Below are positions 1 through 8,256 of a stretch of 64,000 bases of DNA, in pieces. Source of the DNA: Bifidobacterium subtile (GTDB lineage Bacteria; Actinomycetota; Actinomycetes; Actinomycetales; Bifidobacteriaceae); the NCBI RefSeq assembly GCF_000741775.1, contig NZ_JGZR01000005.1, positions 124,001 to 188,000 of the forward strand, written 5' to 3'. Made by a program: the position numbers and the translations under genes. Within the stretch, counting starts at the first letter, position 1, and the number at the start of each line of letters is the position of its first letter. Below the pieces are notes generated by a model that did not search any database, was not told the DNA's origin, and saw nothing but the letters and a program-made list of their open reading frames with translations.

Positions 1-404
1 TGCCCGGCCTGATCTGCCGATGCCAGCTTCGGCTCTGCGTTTTGCACCAGCTCATTCACCATGCGGGCGAAGACCTGCCTGTCGGGTATGAGCAGACGCA
101 GTTCGCGCAGCGCGTCGGCGAGTTTGGACCGCGTCTCGTTGATGAGCGCATCGTCGGGCGTGATGTCTTGCGGGGCGTACGCAAAGCTGCCTACGCCGGA
201 CACCGTGTAGATATATCCTTGCGATTCCAGTTCCCTGAACGCCTTCTGCACGGTATTCGGGTTGACGGTGAGCTGCTTGGAGAGCTCGCGCACGGACGGC
301 AGCTTGGCATCCGGAGCGATCACGCCGCTGAGGATCTGCTCCTTGATGCCGAATATCACCTGCTCGTATATCGATTTGCGGCTCTTGAGATCGATGTCTA
401 TCAT
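1..404 (-). CDS. GntR-family transcriptional regulator, YtrA-like (C-terminus cut by window edge)
   Basis: A minus-strand frame opens with ATG at 402-404 and stays open to the window edge, giving 134 codons. The protein starts MIDIDLKSRKSIYEQV and continues with a winged helix-turn-helix (about residues 12-75), including LPSVRELSKQLTVNPNTVQK, the typical GntR recognition helix. After the wing (GVGSFAYAP) comes only a short helical region rather than a large effector domain. This is the build of the YtrA subgroup, whose members usually repress a neighbouring ABC transporter operon. That operon would lie left of the window and is not visible. An operator-like dyad overlaps its probable -10 box about 70 nt upstream, so autoregulation is likely. 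The family call is secure; the regulated transporter is inference. Confidence 0.9.
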   Translation of the reverse strand, partial: MIDIDLKSRKSIYEQVIFGIKEQILSGVIAPDAKLPSVRELSKQLTVNPNTVQKAFRELESQGYIYTVSGVGSFAYAPQDITPDDALINETRSKLADALRELRLLIPDRQVFARMVNELVQNAEPKLASADQAG

Positions 405-470
405 CCCGGGAACCTTTCTGCACGAGTTGTACTTAGCGCCTTTGCGATGACGCCAATCTGCATACCAACT

Positions 471-489
471 GTATTATATCACATAATAC
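471..489 (-). promoter_or_regulatory. Operator-like dyad over the -10 box of the GntR gene
   Basis: GTATTAT-N5-ATAATAC is a perfect 7-bp inverted repeat. Read on the minus strand it contains TATAAT (478-473), placed to act as the -10 element for the GntR gene that starts at 404 (leader about 60 nt). Half-sites beginning GT and ending AC are the usual form of GntR-family operators. The position suggests that the regulator represses its own promoter. Confidence 0.6.
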
Positions 490-735
490 ACTCTGCATCG
501 TGCCGCAGCTGCGTAATCCCGAAATCCAGCAATGCAGCAATCCATTAGTGCAAGGATCGACGCAAAGGAATATTCGCTAAGCCGACTCTCCCCCACCCCG
601 CCCCAGCAGCCAATCCAAGGCATACACTTGCCGTATGCCTTCATGGAAGGAAGGCCGCTCATCATCAAGCGTGATCAACGTTTTCGGATAATTGTCGCGC
701 ACCGTCTGCAGCGAAGACAGCTCGCGCTTCAGCGT

Positions 736-792
736 AAATAAAACGCATTTTATTTATTCTGAAAACAGCACAAGATAAAAATGCGTTTTATT
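736..792. repeat. 16-bp perfect inverted repeat, AT-rich
   Basis: AAATAAAACGCATTTT at 736-751 is matched by its reverse complement at 777-792, with a 25-nt spacer. Each arm is itself nearly palindromic (AAAACGCATTTT). It sits about 90 bp beyond the stop of the MFS gene. It may be a weak hairpin terminator for that gene or a protein-binding site; it lacks the GC-rich stem of a standard intrinsic terminator. Confidence 0.55.
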
Positions 793-879
793 TTGTCTGC
801 TCTGCATATAGGGCTAGCGCAGCCTTTGCCAAGGCCTAGCACCCTGTGGCAGTTGTTTCCAAATCCTGGCTTAGGAGAT

Positions 880-3800
880 TCAGCGTGCCACGCTGGCGGA
901 TGCCACCCCTGCCGGCTCAGGCAGCGCTTTCGTCTTGCGGTCGGTGAAAATGCCAATGACGCTGGTCAGGCCTAGGACGATGCCGGCTACGGTGAACACC
1001 TTGCCGAAGGCATGTGAGATCTCGTTGTTTTTGGTGTCGCCGATGGAATCGAACACGGCGCTCAGGGTTTTGCCTTGATCGACTTTGCCGATGCCGTTGG
1101 TCAGCTTGCCGGCGCCCTTGGCAAGGTTTTGGCCACCCTGCGCGGCGGCTTTGCTTCCCTCGGCGAGCGAGGCGCTGCCCTGCTGCGCGGACGCCAGACC
1201 GGTTCCGAGTGTGTTGGAGCCTTGTGCGAGTGTGGTGAGTCCTGCGGAAAGCGACGATGATGCCGATTGCAGTGCGCTTCCGGACTGGTTGAGCTTATCG
1301 AGACCATCGGAGAGCTGGCTGATGCCGCCGTGCAGCTGGTCTCGGGCTTGGGCTGCGCCGGAGTCGAGCGCGTGAGCGCCCTGAGCCAATGTTGTGATTC
1401 CTTGGGAGAACTGGCCGTCGGGCTGGAACTGGCTCGAAAGGCTGTCGGCCCCTTTGGACAGCTCGGCCGTGGCTGCGTTGAGCGAGCTGCCGGAAGCGAC
1501 GATGTTGCTCTGCCCGGAGACTGCCGCCTGCGATTCCAAGGCTTTGACGAAATCGGACTCGTTCGTGACGCTGCTGCTGGTGCCGGCCGTATACAGCGCA
1601 ACGAGATTCGACAGCGCCGGAATCTGCTGCTCGCAGTTGCTCGTCGCAGCACTGGTCGCAGCGTTCGAGCACGAGGTTTGCAATGCGGCGAGTTGAGCCG
1701 TGTATGCCTTGAGGAGCTGAGCGGAGTTCGGGTTGGTGCTGATCATGGCGTAATACATCGCCGCCGAAGCGTTCGTGTATGCGGTCATATGCTGCGAAAG
1801 CTGGGATGCGCCGGAAGCTAGGCTGTCGGCTCCGTCTCGGACAGCGGTGCCCGTGGCGGCATCCGAACCATTTGCAGCACTACCCGACACATCACTTGCC
1901 GCAGATCTCGCGTTCATCTGCGCCAACAGCTGCTGTGCGCCGGCGTCCAACGTTGAGGCGCCCGATGCCAACGCATTCAATGCGTCGTCGGATTTCGCAT
2001 TCAACGTCGACGCTCCCGATGCCGCGCTGGACATGCCTGCCGTATATGCGTCAATGCCGCTGTCGAGTTCGGCCGAACCGTTCGCAGCCTTGTTCAGCCC
2101 GTTTGACAGCGATGACGAACCGGCCGCAAGTCCGGATATCCCGTTCGCCAGCGTTGATGAACCTGCGGCGATCTCGCCTTGCCCGCTGGCCAATTTCGAC
2201 GCCGACGACTCGAGGGATTGGGAGCCTTGATGCAGTTTGCGCAGTGAACTATCCGCCGGAGTCAGCGCGTTCCGCAGCGCATCGACGCTGCCGGTCAGGT
2301 CGCGCTTGAGCTTGTCGGTCGACGAAGCCGCACCAGCGCCATCGCCGTTTTTAGCCTTCGAGCCCGAGTCTGTCGCCAGCATCGTGCGAATGTCCTTCGA
2401 CACCACGCTTTTGACCGATGGGGCAAGGCTGGATTGCGATACCGTCTGCAAGGCCGTACTTTCGATAGTGCTGCGCGCGGTCGTGATGTTCGCATCAAGC
2501 AGGGTGACCAGAATCGCGATGCCGAGGCAAGTGCCGATCTGCCGCATCGAGTTGACGACGCCGGAGGCCATGCCGCTTTTCTCGACCGGCAGGTGCTTGA
2601 CTGCGGTGACAATCGACTGTGCCGAAAGTCCCAGTCCGAAGCCGAACACGACCATATCCGCAATCATGACCGACTTCGAGGTGTCCACGCCGATTCGCGC
2701 CATGAGGAAGCAGCCGAGGCTGAGCATCAGCAGGCCGAGCAGGTTGACCGCCCGCGCGTCGCCGGTCTTGCTGGCGACCAGATTGCCCAGCGGCATGGCG
2801 ATGATCACGGTGGCGGACGTCCACATGGTGATGAGCGCGGCGTGCAGCACCGCATAACCGAGCACGTTCTGCAAGAAGAAGTTCAGAATCAGCGCCGGGC
2901 ACACTACCGCGAATCCGCCGATGAAATACGAGACGGTCGAGGCGGTGAAGGTCATCTCGCGAAACAGCTTGAACTCCATCATCGGGGCCGAGACGTGCAG
3001 TTCGGTGACGATGAACGCGGCCAAGCACATAGCCGAGCTGATGAACATGCCGATGATGGCAGCCGACCCCCAGCCATAGTCCTTGCCCTTGAGCAGAGCG
3101 AAGGTGAGCAGGAACAGGGTCGCGGCCAGAAACGCCATGCCGAACACGTCGACGCGCTTCGAGGCGGTGTCGTCGTAGGATTCGTCGACGCACATCGCAC
3201 ACAATACGACAGCGAACACGACTAAGGGCACGTTCACGTAGAAGATGCTGCGCCAACCGAACCACTGGATCAGCAGTCCGCCGATCGCCGGACCTCCCGC
3301 AGCGGCCACGGCGGTCGTCGCGCCGACCACGCCGGAGATCGCCTGCATGCGCTTCATGCCGAACATGGCCAGCCCCATCGGCACAGCCAGCGGCAGCACG
3401 ATAGCGCCGCCGATGCTTTGCAGCGCCCTCATAGCGATAAGGAACGGCAGCGAGCCTGCGGCGCCGCATAATGCCGAGCCTGCGCCGAAGAGGACGAATC
3501 CGACGGTCAGCACCTTCTTGCGCCCGAACTGGTCTGCGATGCGGGCCATAGGGATGATGAGCACGCTGACGCCAAGCACATACACCGTGCTGATCCAGCT
3601 CGTGTCGTTCAGCATCGAGCGGAGGGAATCCATGATGTCGGGCAGCGCGATGTTGGTGATGGTGCTGTCGAGCATCACCACGAACATCGCTAGGCAGATT
3701 GCGAGGAAGCCGAAGATGCGACGTATTGGAATACTCCTGCCCGTTTCCACGTTCTTGATTTGGCGGCCAGCCTTGCGTTCTGCGCTGCGATTCGTGCAAC

Positions 3801-3972
3801 GCGCTGCCAGATCTCCCGCCGACCCCACACCGAATGGCATCAATCCAGCCGCTGCATCCTGCGATGCCGAGCCAGCCGCTACTGCACCGTTCGACGCCGT
3901 CTCCAATGCTGCTGCGTCTAACGCCGTTGTATCGAATGCCGATGCACCTTGAGCGATGTTCTTGTCTGTCAT
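880..3972 (-). CDS. MFS drug:H+ antiporter (DHA2, 14-TM) with a ~490-residue heptad-repeat external loop
   Basis: This 1030-residue protein is about twice the usual length for a 14-TM EmrB/QacA-type multidrug exporter. The N-terminus is a ~65-residue Ala/Ser-rich cytoplasmic tail. The core has the DHA2 signs: MLDSTITNIALPDI in TM1 and RIADQFGRKKV after TM2. After TM13 (ending near residue 492, AILVTLLDANI) a loop of about 490 residues is inserted before the last membrane segment (about 990-1009, VFTVAGIVLGLTSVIGIF). The loop is Ser/Ala/Gly-rich with repeated LxxGxxxLxxG heptads, as in YhgE/Pip-type proteins, so it is probably a coiled-coil stalk outside the cell. The ATG at 3972 was chosen over one at 4044 because a GGAG lies just upstream. 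The gene is divergent from a TetR regulator with palindromic operators between them, so the pump is probably induced by its substrate, which is unknown. Confidence 0.88.
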   Translation of the reverse strand: MTDKNIAQGASAFDTTALDAAALETASNGAVAAGSASQDAAAGLMPFGVGSAGDLAARCTNRSAERKAGRQIKNVETGRSIPIRRIFGFLAICLAMFVVMLDSTITNIALPDIMDSLRSMLNDTSWISTVYVLGVSVLIIPMARIADQFGRKKVLTVGFVLFGAGSALCGAAGSLPFLIAMRALQSIGGAIVLPLAVPMGLAMFGMKRMQAISGVVGATTAVAAAGGPAIGGLLIQWFGWRSIFYVNVPLVVFAVVLCAMCVDESYDDTASKRVDVFGMAFLAATLFLLTFALLKGKDYGWGSAAIIGMFISSAMCLAAFIVTELHVSAPMMEFKLFREMTFTASTVSYFIGGFAVVCPALILNFFLQNVLGYAVLHAALITMWTSATVIIAMPLGNLVASKTGDARAVNLLGLLMLSLGCFLMARIGVDTSKSVMIADMVVFGFGLGLSAQSIVTAVKHLPVEKSGMASGVVNSMRQIGTCLGIAILVTLLDANITTARSTIESTALQTVSQSSLAPSVKSVVSKDIRTMLATDSGSKAKNGDGAGAASSTDKLKRDLTGSVDALRNALTPADSSLRKLHQGSQSLESSASKLASGQGEIAAGSSTLANGISGLAAGSSSLSNGLNKAANGSAELDSGIDAYTAGMSSAASGASTLNAKSDDALNALASGASTLDAGAQQLLAQMNARSAASDVSGSAANGSDAATGTAVRDGADSLASGASQLSQHMTAYTNASAAMYYAMISTNPNSAQLLKAYTAQLAALQTSCSNAATSAATSNCEQQIPALSNLVALYTAGTSSSVTNESDFVKALESQAAVSGQSNIVASGSSLNAATAELSKGADSLSSQFQPDGQFSQGITTLAQGAHALDSGAAQARDQLHGGISQLSDGLDKLNQSGSALQSASSSLSAGLTTLAQGSNTLGTGLASAQQGSASLAEGSKAAAQGGQNLAKGAGKLTNGIGKVDQGKTLSAVFDSIGDTKNNEISHAFGKVFTVAGIVLGLTSVIGIFTDRKTKALPEPAGVASASVAR

Positions 3973-4052
3973 AATGCTCCGCCTAGTTGAGAGTTGCGGC
4001 ATGACGCCGGTTGTGCGGTTGTGCGCGTTTGGGTAGTTCCACATATTTTCGT

Positions 4053-4129
4053 ATATGAAACCGAATTCATATTTGCATATCAGCCATGCTATTGCGTTTT
4101 GTAAAGTGAATATGAAACTTGTTTCATAT
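4053..4129. promoter_or_regulatory. Two TetR-type operators between the MFS pump and its regulator
   Basis: ATATGAAACTTGTTTCATAT at 4110-4129 is a perfect 20-bp palindrome. A second, imperfect copy at 4053-4072 keeps the outer ATATGAA/TTCATAT arms and starts 57 bp away. Both lie between the divergent starts of the MFS gene (3972) and the TetR gene (4215), where a TetR dimer would control both promoters. Confidence 0.8.
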
Positions 4130-4214
4130 ACTCAGGATTGGCGGAGCTGCGGGTACGATATTGATTCAGGAGACAGAGAAGCGATTTGCGCTACGCCAAC
4201 AGGGAGGCTTTGCG

Positions 4215-4844
4215 ATGCCGCACACCAAGATCCGCGTTCCCGTGCAGAAACGCTCGATCGAAAAGAAGCACCGCATCGTCGAGGCCGCGAGCGCCGCCTT
4301 CGCGCAATCCGGCTACTTCCCCGTCACCATACCCCAGATCGCGAAGCGCGCAGGTATTTCGACCGGGACGGTATACGCCTATTTCCACGACAAGCGCGAC
4401 ATCCTGCTCATATGCATGCAGCAGTTCCGCGACGAGCGTCTCGCCGACTTCACCGAGCAATTGCATCAACTGGAAACCACTGGCGATCTGCGGCAGACCG
4501 TACGCGACATCCTGGGCATTCTCGTGGACGCACATGCGCAATATAGCAGAAGATACCATGACGATCTCATGTCGCTCAGATACATCGACGACGAAATCGG
4601 CAGATTCCTCAATTCCACCATTATGGTGCTCACGGATGCGATTCTCGACATATTCAAAGCCCACGGCTATGTTTTGCGGCATCCCAAAGAGCAGTCGATG
4701 CTGGCGAGCATGCTGGTCGATGCCGTGCAGGATGAGCTGTCGTGGCCGCAAATGCCAGGGGCGGACTACGACAGGGAGACCGTGATCGAGGACACCGCTG
4801 ACATCATCATCTCGATGGTGAAACGGGCAGACAGCGTCGAATAG
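4215..4844 (+). CDS. TetR/AcrR-family transcriptional regulator
   Basis: This 209-residue repressor has the N-terminal TetR helix-turn-helix at about residues 15-62: KHRIVEAASAAFAQSGYFPV, then IPQIAKRAGISTGTVYAYFHDK. The remaining ~145 residues are an all-helical ligand and dimer domain that is too variable to name an inducer. The ATG at 4215 follows a strong AGGGAGG seven bases upstream; an in-frame ATG at 4119 would start inside the operator and has no such site. The gene is divergent from the efflux-type MFS gene and most likely represses it and itself. It converges on the ATPase gene with only 18 bp between stop codons. Confidence 0.92.
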   Translation: MPHTKIRVPVQKRSIEKKHRIVEAASAAFAQSGYFPVTIPQIAKRAGISTGTVYAYFHDKRDILLICMQQFRDERLADFTEQLHQLETTGDLRQTVRDILGILVDAHAQYSRRYHDDLMSLRYIDDEIGRFLNSTIMVLTDAILDIFKAHGYVLRHPKEQSMLASMLVDAVQDELSWPQMPGADYDRETVIEDTADIIISMVKRADSVE

Positions 4845-4862
4845 CCGGCCCGCGTTCCCGAC

Positions 4863-5582
4863 TCATTCGAATAGCCTGTGCAGCAAGGTCTCACGCCGGT
4901 TCACGAACAGCTCGGTGACGCGGTAGCTGTCGGTATCTTCCCAATCGCAGGGCCGCAGGCCATCTTCGCCGAACTCGAGGATCCGCGCCCCGGGCAGTCC
5001 GAGCAGAATCGGCGAATGCGTGACGATGATGAACTGCGCTCCTTTGGCGGCAAGCTCGTGGATCTTGACCAGCAGGGCGAGCTGACGCTGCGGCGAGAGC
5101 GCGGCCTCCGGCTCATCCATCAAGTACAATCCAGCGCCGTCGAAGGCATTGAAAAACGACAGGAAGCTTTCGCCGTGGGACTGCTCATGCAAGTCGCGAT
5201 TGCCATAGTGCGCATTGTATTCGATGGCTTTCGTGGCGACGTTGAAGAAGCTTTCGGCGCGCAGGAAATAGCTTGACTTCGTACGCGCCCGGTCGCGTAC
5301 CACGGTCAGCGCGGACCCCAGCTGCGACACATCGTCGTACGTCGAGAAACGATAATTGAGCGTGCCGCCCTCCGGGTTGAAGCCGTAGGCCACGGCGATG
5401 GCCTCAAGCAGCGTGGACTTGCCGGTGCCATTCTCGCCGCAGAACATCGTCACCGGCGACTCGAAGCGCAGCTCCTCGAGCGATGCGAGCGCCGGAATGC
5501 GGCGCAGATAGGAGTCCGTGCTTATCTGCGGCCAGTCGATCATGACGCCGCGCACGAAAGCCCGCGAAGCCCTATCCCCCAT
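4863..5582 (-). CDS. Small ABC-fold ATPase (COG3910-like, SMC/OLD-type AAA_21)
   Basis: About 239 residues with the full ATPase motif set. Walker A is GENGTGKST (residues 49-57), a signature-like stretch is HGESFLSFF, Walker B is LYLMDEPEAALSPQRQ, and the H-loop is THSP. There are no membrane segments and no long coiled coil, so it is neither a transporter subunit nor a full SMC protein. It matches a widespread family of single-domain predicted ATPases beginning near YLRRIPAL and containing GFNPEGGTLNYRFST. The physiological role is unknown. The ATG at 5582 has GAGGA seven bases upstream and gives the usual family length; a GTG at 5720 would add 46 residues but has no ribosome-binding site. 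Confidence 0.8.
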   Translation of the reverse strand: MGDRASRAFVRGVMIDWPQISTDSYLRRIPALASLEELRFESPVTMFCGENGTGKSTLLEAIAVAYGFNPEGGTLNYRFSTYDDVSQLGSALTVVRDRARTKSSYFLRAESFFNVATKAIEYNAHYGNRDLHEQSHGESFLSFFNAFDGAGLYLMDEPEAALSPQRQLALLVKIHELAAKGAQFIIVTHSPILLGLPGARILEFGEDGLRPCDWEDTDSYRVTELFVNRRETLLHRLFE

Positions 5583-5722
5583 CAACGCGTCCTCATGGTA
5601 CATGCCTATAACCATACTCGTCAGGTGTTCGAGGTCGTTCCAAACTATGCTTCTATTGGATGCAATCCTGTTCGGCGCAACATTCGTACCGGAATCGTTC
5701 GTTTTCCGTAGCGTTGTCACGT

Positions 5723-5750
5723 GTCACGCAAAACAGTTGGCTTGCGTGAC
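5723..5750. repeat. Inverted repeat upstream of the ATPase gene
   Basis: GTCACGCAA at 5723-5731 pairs perfectly with TTGCGTGAC at 5742-5750, and further partial complementarity (GTAG/CTAC) flanks it. It lies in the 286-bp space between the ATPase and the dehydrogenase, which are transcribed divergently, so it could be a binding site affecting either promoter. Confidence 0.45.
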
Positions 5751-5868
5751 GTCACTACGAGGATCGCCAATGCGCAGGGCATCTCGGAGCAATCCGCAAT
5801 TCATCGGAGGCGCGAAAAGAGAGTGGGCGCACGCGCCGCTCGTGCAGGGCATCGCTTAGGGTATTGGC

Positions 5869-6861
5869 ATGAGCATCATCGAAACACAGCGGGAGCGCAC
5901 GGACCTGCCGCTCGTCGCGGTTCCCAATATCGTCGATTCCATGCTGGAACCGTTCACCAGCACGCTCGACCTGCTGCACGACATCGCGCGCGTGCGCATC
6001 TACACCGATTTCACGCTGGACGAAGATACCTTGGTCGAGCGTATGGACGGCGCGAAAGCCGTCATCGTCATCGGCTTCCATGTGAGCGACGCGATGCTGG
6101 ACCGTGTCGGCGACCATGTCGAATGCTTCGCGTTCGGCGGCACCGGCGTCGCCAGCTACATCAATCTCATCGCGACCCGCGAGCGCGGCATCCGCGTGTG
6201 CAACGTCGTGCATTACGGCAACGGCGCGGTGGCGGAGCATGCCGTCGCCCTCATCATGGAGCTGGCGCGACGCACCGGGCGGATGGATGCCGCGATGCAC
6301 ATCGGCGGCTGGCATGGCGAAGACGGTACCTCGCTTGAGAACAAGACCATCGCCCTGGTCGGTTTCGGCGGCATCGGGCAGCATGTGGCCCGCATCGCGC
6401 GTGGGTTCGGCATGCACATCCTTGTCTGGAATTCGCATCTCGATGCCCAAGCCGTACACGATTTGGAAGCCACGCCCGTGGACGATCTGGGCGAGCTCTT
6501 CGAACGCGCCGACATCGTCAGCCTGCATCTGCCGCTGCTGGCGGACACCGCCGGACTGATCACGCCGGAACACTTGAATCATCTCAGGCCTGGAACCATC
6601 TTCGTCAACACCGCACGGGCCGAGGTCATCCAGCCGGGCGTATTGACGAGCCGACTGCAGCGCGGAGACATCAGCGCCGGGCTGGACGTTTTCGACGCCG
6701 AGCCGCTGCCGGACGACGACCCGCTGCGCACGCTGCCGAATGTGGTGCTCACCCCGCACGTCGCATGGCGCGCCGAGGCGGCATATGCAAGCCTCACCAA
6801 GCAGGTCACGCAGTCGATCGCCGCGTACTTCACAGGAGAATCCTTCAACGTCGCGAACTGA
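5869..6861 (+). CDS. D-isomer-specific 2-hydroxyacid dehydrogenase
   Basis: This 330-residue cytoplasmic oxidoreductase uses NAD(P) to interconvert a 2-oxoacid and a D-2-hydroxyacid. The split catalytic domain surrounds a Rossmann fold whose dinucleotide loop is VGFGGIGQHVAR (about residues 160-171). The catalytic triad can be placed: Arg in NTARAEV, Glu in AGLDVFDAEPLP and His in LTPHVAWRAEA. The substrate cannot be assigned from sequence; 3-phosphoglycerate dehydrogenase is unlikely because there is no ACT or ASB domain. The start has only a weak ribosome-binding site. It is a single-gene unit followed by a repeat-rich intergenic region. Confidence 0.88.
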   Translation: MSIIETQRERTDLPLVAVPNIVDSMLEPFTSTLDLLHDIARVRIYTDFTLDEDTLVERMDGAKAVIVIGFHVSDAMLDRVGDHVECFAFGGTGVASYINLIATRERGIRVCNVVHYGNGAVAEHAVALIMELARRTGRMDAAMHIGGWHGEDGTSLENKTIALVGFGGIGQHVARIARGFGMHILVWNSHLDAQAVHDLEATPVDDLGELFERADIVSLHLPLLADTAGLITPEHLNHLRPGTIFVNTARAEVIQPGVLTSRLQRGDISAGLDVFDAEPLPDDDPLRTLPNVVLTPHVAWRAEAAYASLTKQVTQSIAAYFTGESFNVAN

Positions 6862-6947
6862 GAGCTGGTCCCGGCTCCGTACGACTCAGAACATACGTTC
6901 CGGGACTCAGCATCGATTTACTAAGCAGATTTGGGAAAATTCCGTAG

Positions 6948-6995
6948 CATTTCACCATTTCCGCCTCAGCACCAAAATTCAAAAATGGCGAAATG
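6948..6995. repeat. Hairpin-forming repeat in the 6862-7353 intergenic region
   Basis: CATTTCACCATTT (6948-6960) pairs with AAATGGCGAAATG (6983-6995), 12 of 13 positions, the exception being a possible G-U pair. It may be part of the same composite element as the longer inverted repeat 30 bp further on. No gene is supported anywhere in 6862-7353. Confidence 0.5.
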
Positions 6996-7024
6996 ACGCC
7001 AAAAAGCATCGAGATACATTCGAG

Positions 7025-7164
7025 GTCTACTTTGCGAAGTGCCTAATAGACGAAAAAGTGCTTAATAAGCGATTCCAACAGGCTGATTCCAACAGACGCA
7101 GCGACATCCATATTCGACAAATCAGCATTGCCGTTTATTAAGCACTTTTTTCGTCTATTAAGCA
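7025..7164. repeat. Composite inverted repeat sharing 23 nt with the 46.7-kb locus
   Basis: The arm at 7040-7068 contains two near-copies of GTGCYTAATRRRCG about 20 nt apart. It is matched in reverse complement by 7135-7164, 28 of 29 positions with a one-base insertion, across a 66-nt spacer. Further copies of the core TGCTTAATAAA occur at 7274-7286 and, inverted, near 6918. The preceding stretch 7025-7047 is identical to 46706-46728. The element lies between two genes that converge on it, so it is not an obvious promoter operator. Confidence 0.7.
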
Positions 7165-7353
7165 GATGCGAAAGTACAAGGCTGCCTCGACGCTCGTACA
7201 ATCCTTGGAATTCCGCCAGTCTCGGAGATAAGACACGAACCGAAAAAAGCTGCGTGCGGGTCGTTTCGCGCACAATGTGCTTAATAAATGATGGCGGATG
7301 CCGCAAAACTCTCGTTGCAACGTTCCGGCACAACACAATCGGTGCGAAATCTC

Positions 7354-8256
7354 CTACAGCGAGGCGGCATCGATGAGGCGTTTGGTGTAGTCGTGCTGAG
7401 GGCGTTCGAGGATGGCAGTGGTCGAGCCAGCCTCGACCACCACGCCCTCATGCAGCACGATGATGCGCTCGGCGATGCGGCGCACCACGCCGAGGTCATG
7501 GGAGACCATGATCAACGCCATTTCCGGACGTGCGCGGCGCAGTGCAGTAAAGGATTCAAGAATCTGCAATCGGGCGGCCACATCGATGGCGCTCATCGGC
7601 TCATCGGCGACCAGCAGTGACGGCCCGCCCACAATGGCGCGGGCGATGGCGACGCGCTGCGCCTGACCGCCCGAGAGGTCAATCGGATAGCGCGGCATGA
7701 AACGATCCGCTTCCAACCCGACCTGCCGCAGCGCCGATTCGACTGCGGCTGCCACCGCCTCGTGACCATGAATGCCGACGCTGCGCAGTGGTTCGGCAAT
7801 TGAACGCGCAACGGTCCAGCGTGGATCGAGCGAGGTGAAGGGATTCTGCAGCACGAGGCCGGATTCGCGGCGCAGCAGCCGCCAACCGGGCGAGCGCTTG
7901 CCATGAACAGGCTGCCCGAGATACTCCACGAAGCCCGAATCGGCGCTGTCCAACCCGAGCAGAATCCGGATCAGCGTCGATTTGCCGGATCCCGATCCCC
8001 CGATAATCGCCACGGATTCGCCCCGGCGAATCTGCAAGGATACATCGGAGAGGGCTTGACGGCCATCGGCGGCGTGACTGAAGCGCCTGTTGACATGCTC
8101 GGCGCGAATCATGGCGATCTCATCGTGAACGATGCCGTCGATGCCAGCCAAATCATCTGCGCCACCAGCATTGTTGCTGTCTGAAGGCATGATACTGTTT
8201 GCACTCATGTCGTCAAGGGCCGCAGCAGCCTTGATGGTCTTGATAGCCTTGCCCAT
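7354..8256 (-). CDS. Peptide ABC transporter ATP-binding protein (DppF/OppF-like)
   Basis: This 300-residue cytoplasmic ATPase is the second nucleotide-binding subunit of the peptide importer. After a ~45-residue variable N-terminus come Walker A GGSGSGKST, signature [14 protein letters not shown], Walker B LLVADEPMSAID and H-loop SHD. It ends shortly after the D-loop region without the usual C-terminal oligopeptide-ATPase tail. Its ATG overlaps the stop of the preceding ATPase gene (ATGA at 8253-8258 region), indicating translational coupling. It is the last gene of the operon starting at 13096. Pairing of two different ATPases is standard for Opp/Dpp systems; nickel or another substrate cannot be excluded. 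Confidence 0.9.
   Translation of the reverse strand: MGKAIKTIKAAAALDDMSANSIMPSDSNNAGGADDLAGIDGIVHDEIAMIRAEHVNRRFSHAADGRQALSDVSLQIRRGESVAIIGGSGSGKSTLIRILLGLDSADSGFVEYLGQPVHGKRSPGWRLLRRESGLVLQNPFTSLDPRWTVARSIAEPLRSVGIHGHEAVAAAVESALRQVGLEADRFMPRYPIDLSGGQAQRVAIARAIVGGPSLLVADEPMSAIDVAARLQILESFTALRRARPEMALIMVSHDLGVVRRIAERIIVLHEGVVVEAGSTTAILERPQHDYTKRLIDAASL

Larger units (their letters stand above)
405..879. other. 475-bp intergenic region with two dyads
   Basis: No convincing gene is seen here; the short frames are AT-poor shadows without ribosome-binding sites. The region holds the operator-like dyad at 471-489 and a second AT-rich inverted repeat at 736-792. It lies downstream of the MFS gene and upstream of the GntR gene, both read leftward. 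Confidence 0.6.
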
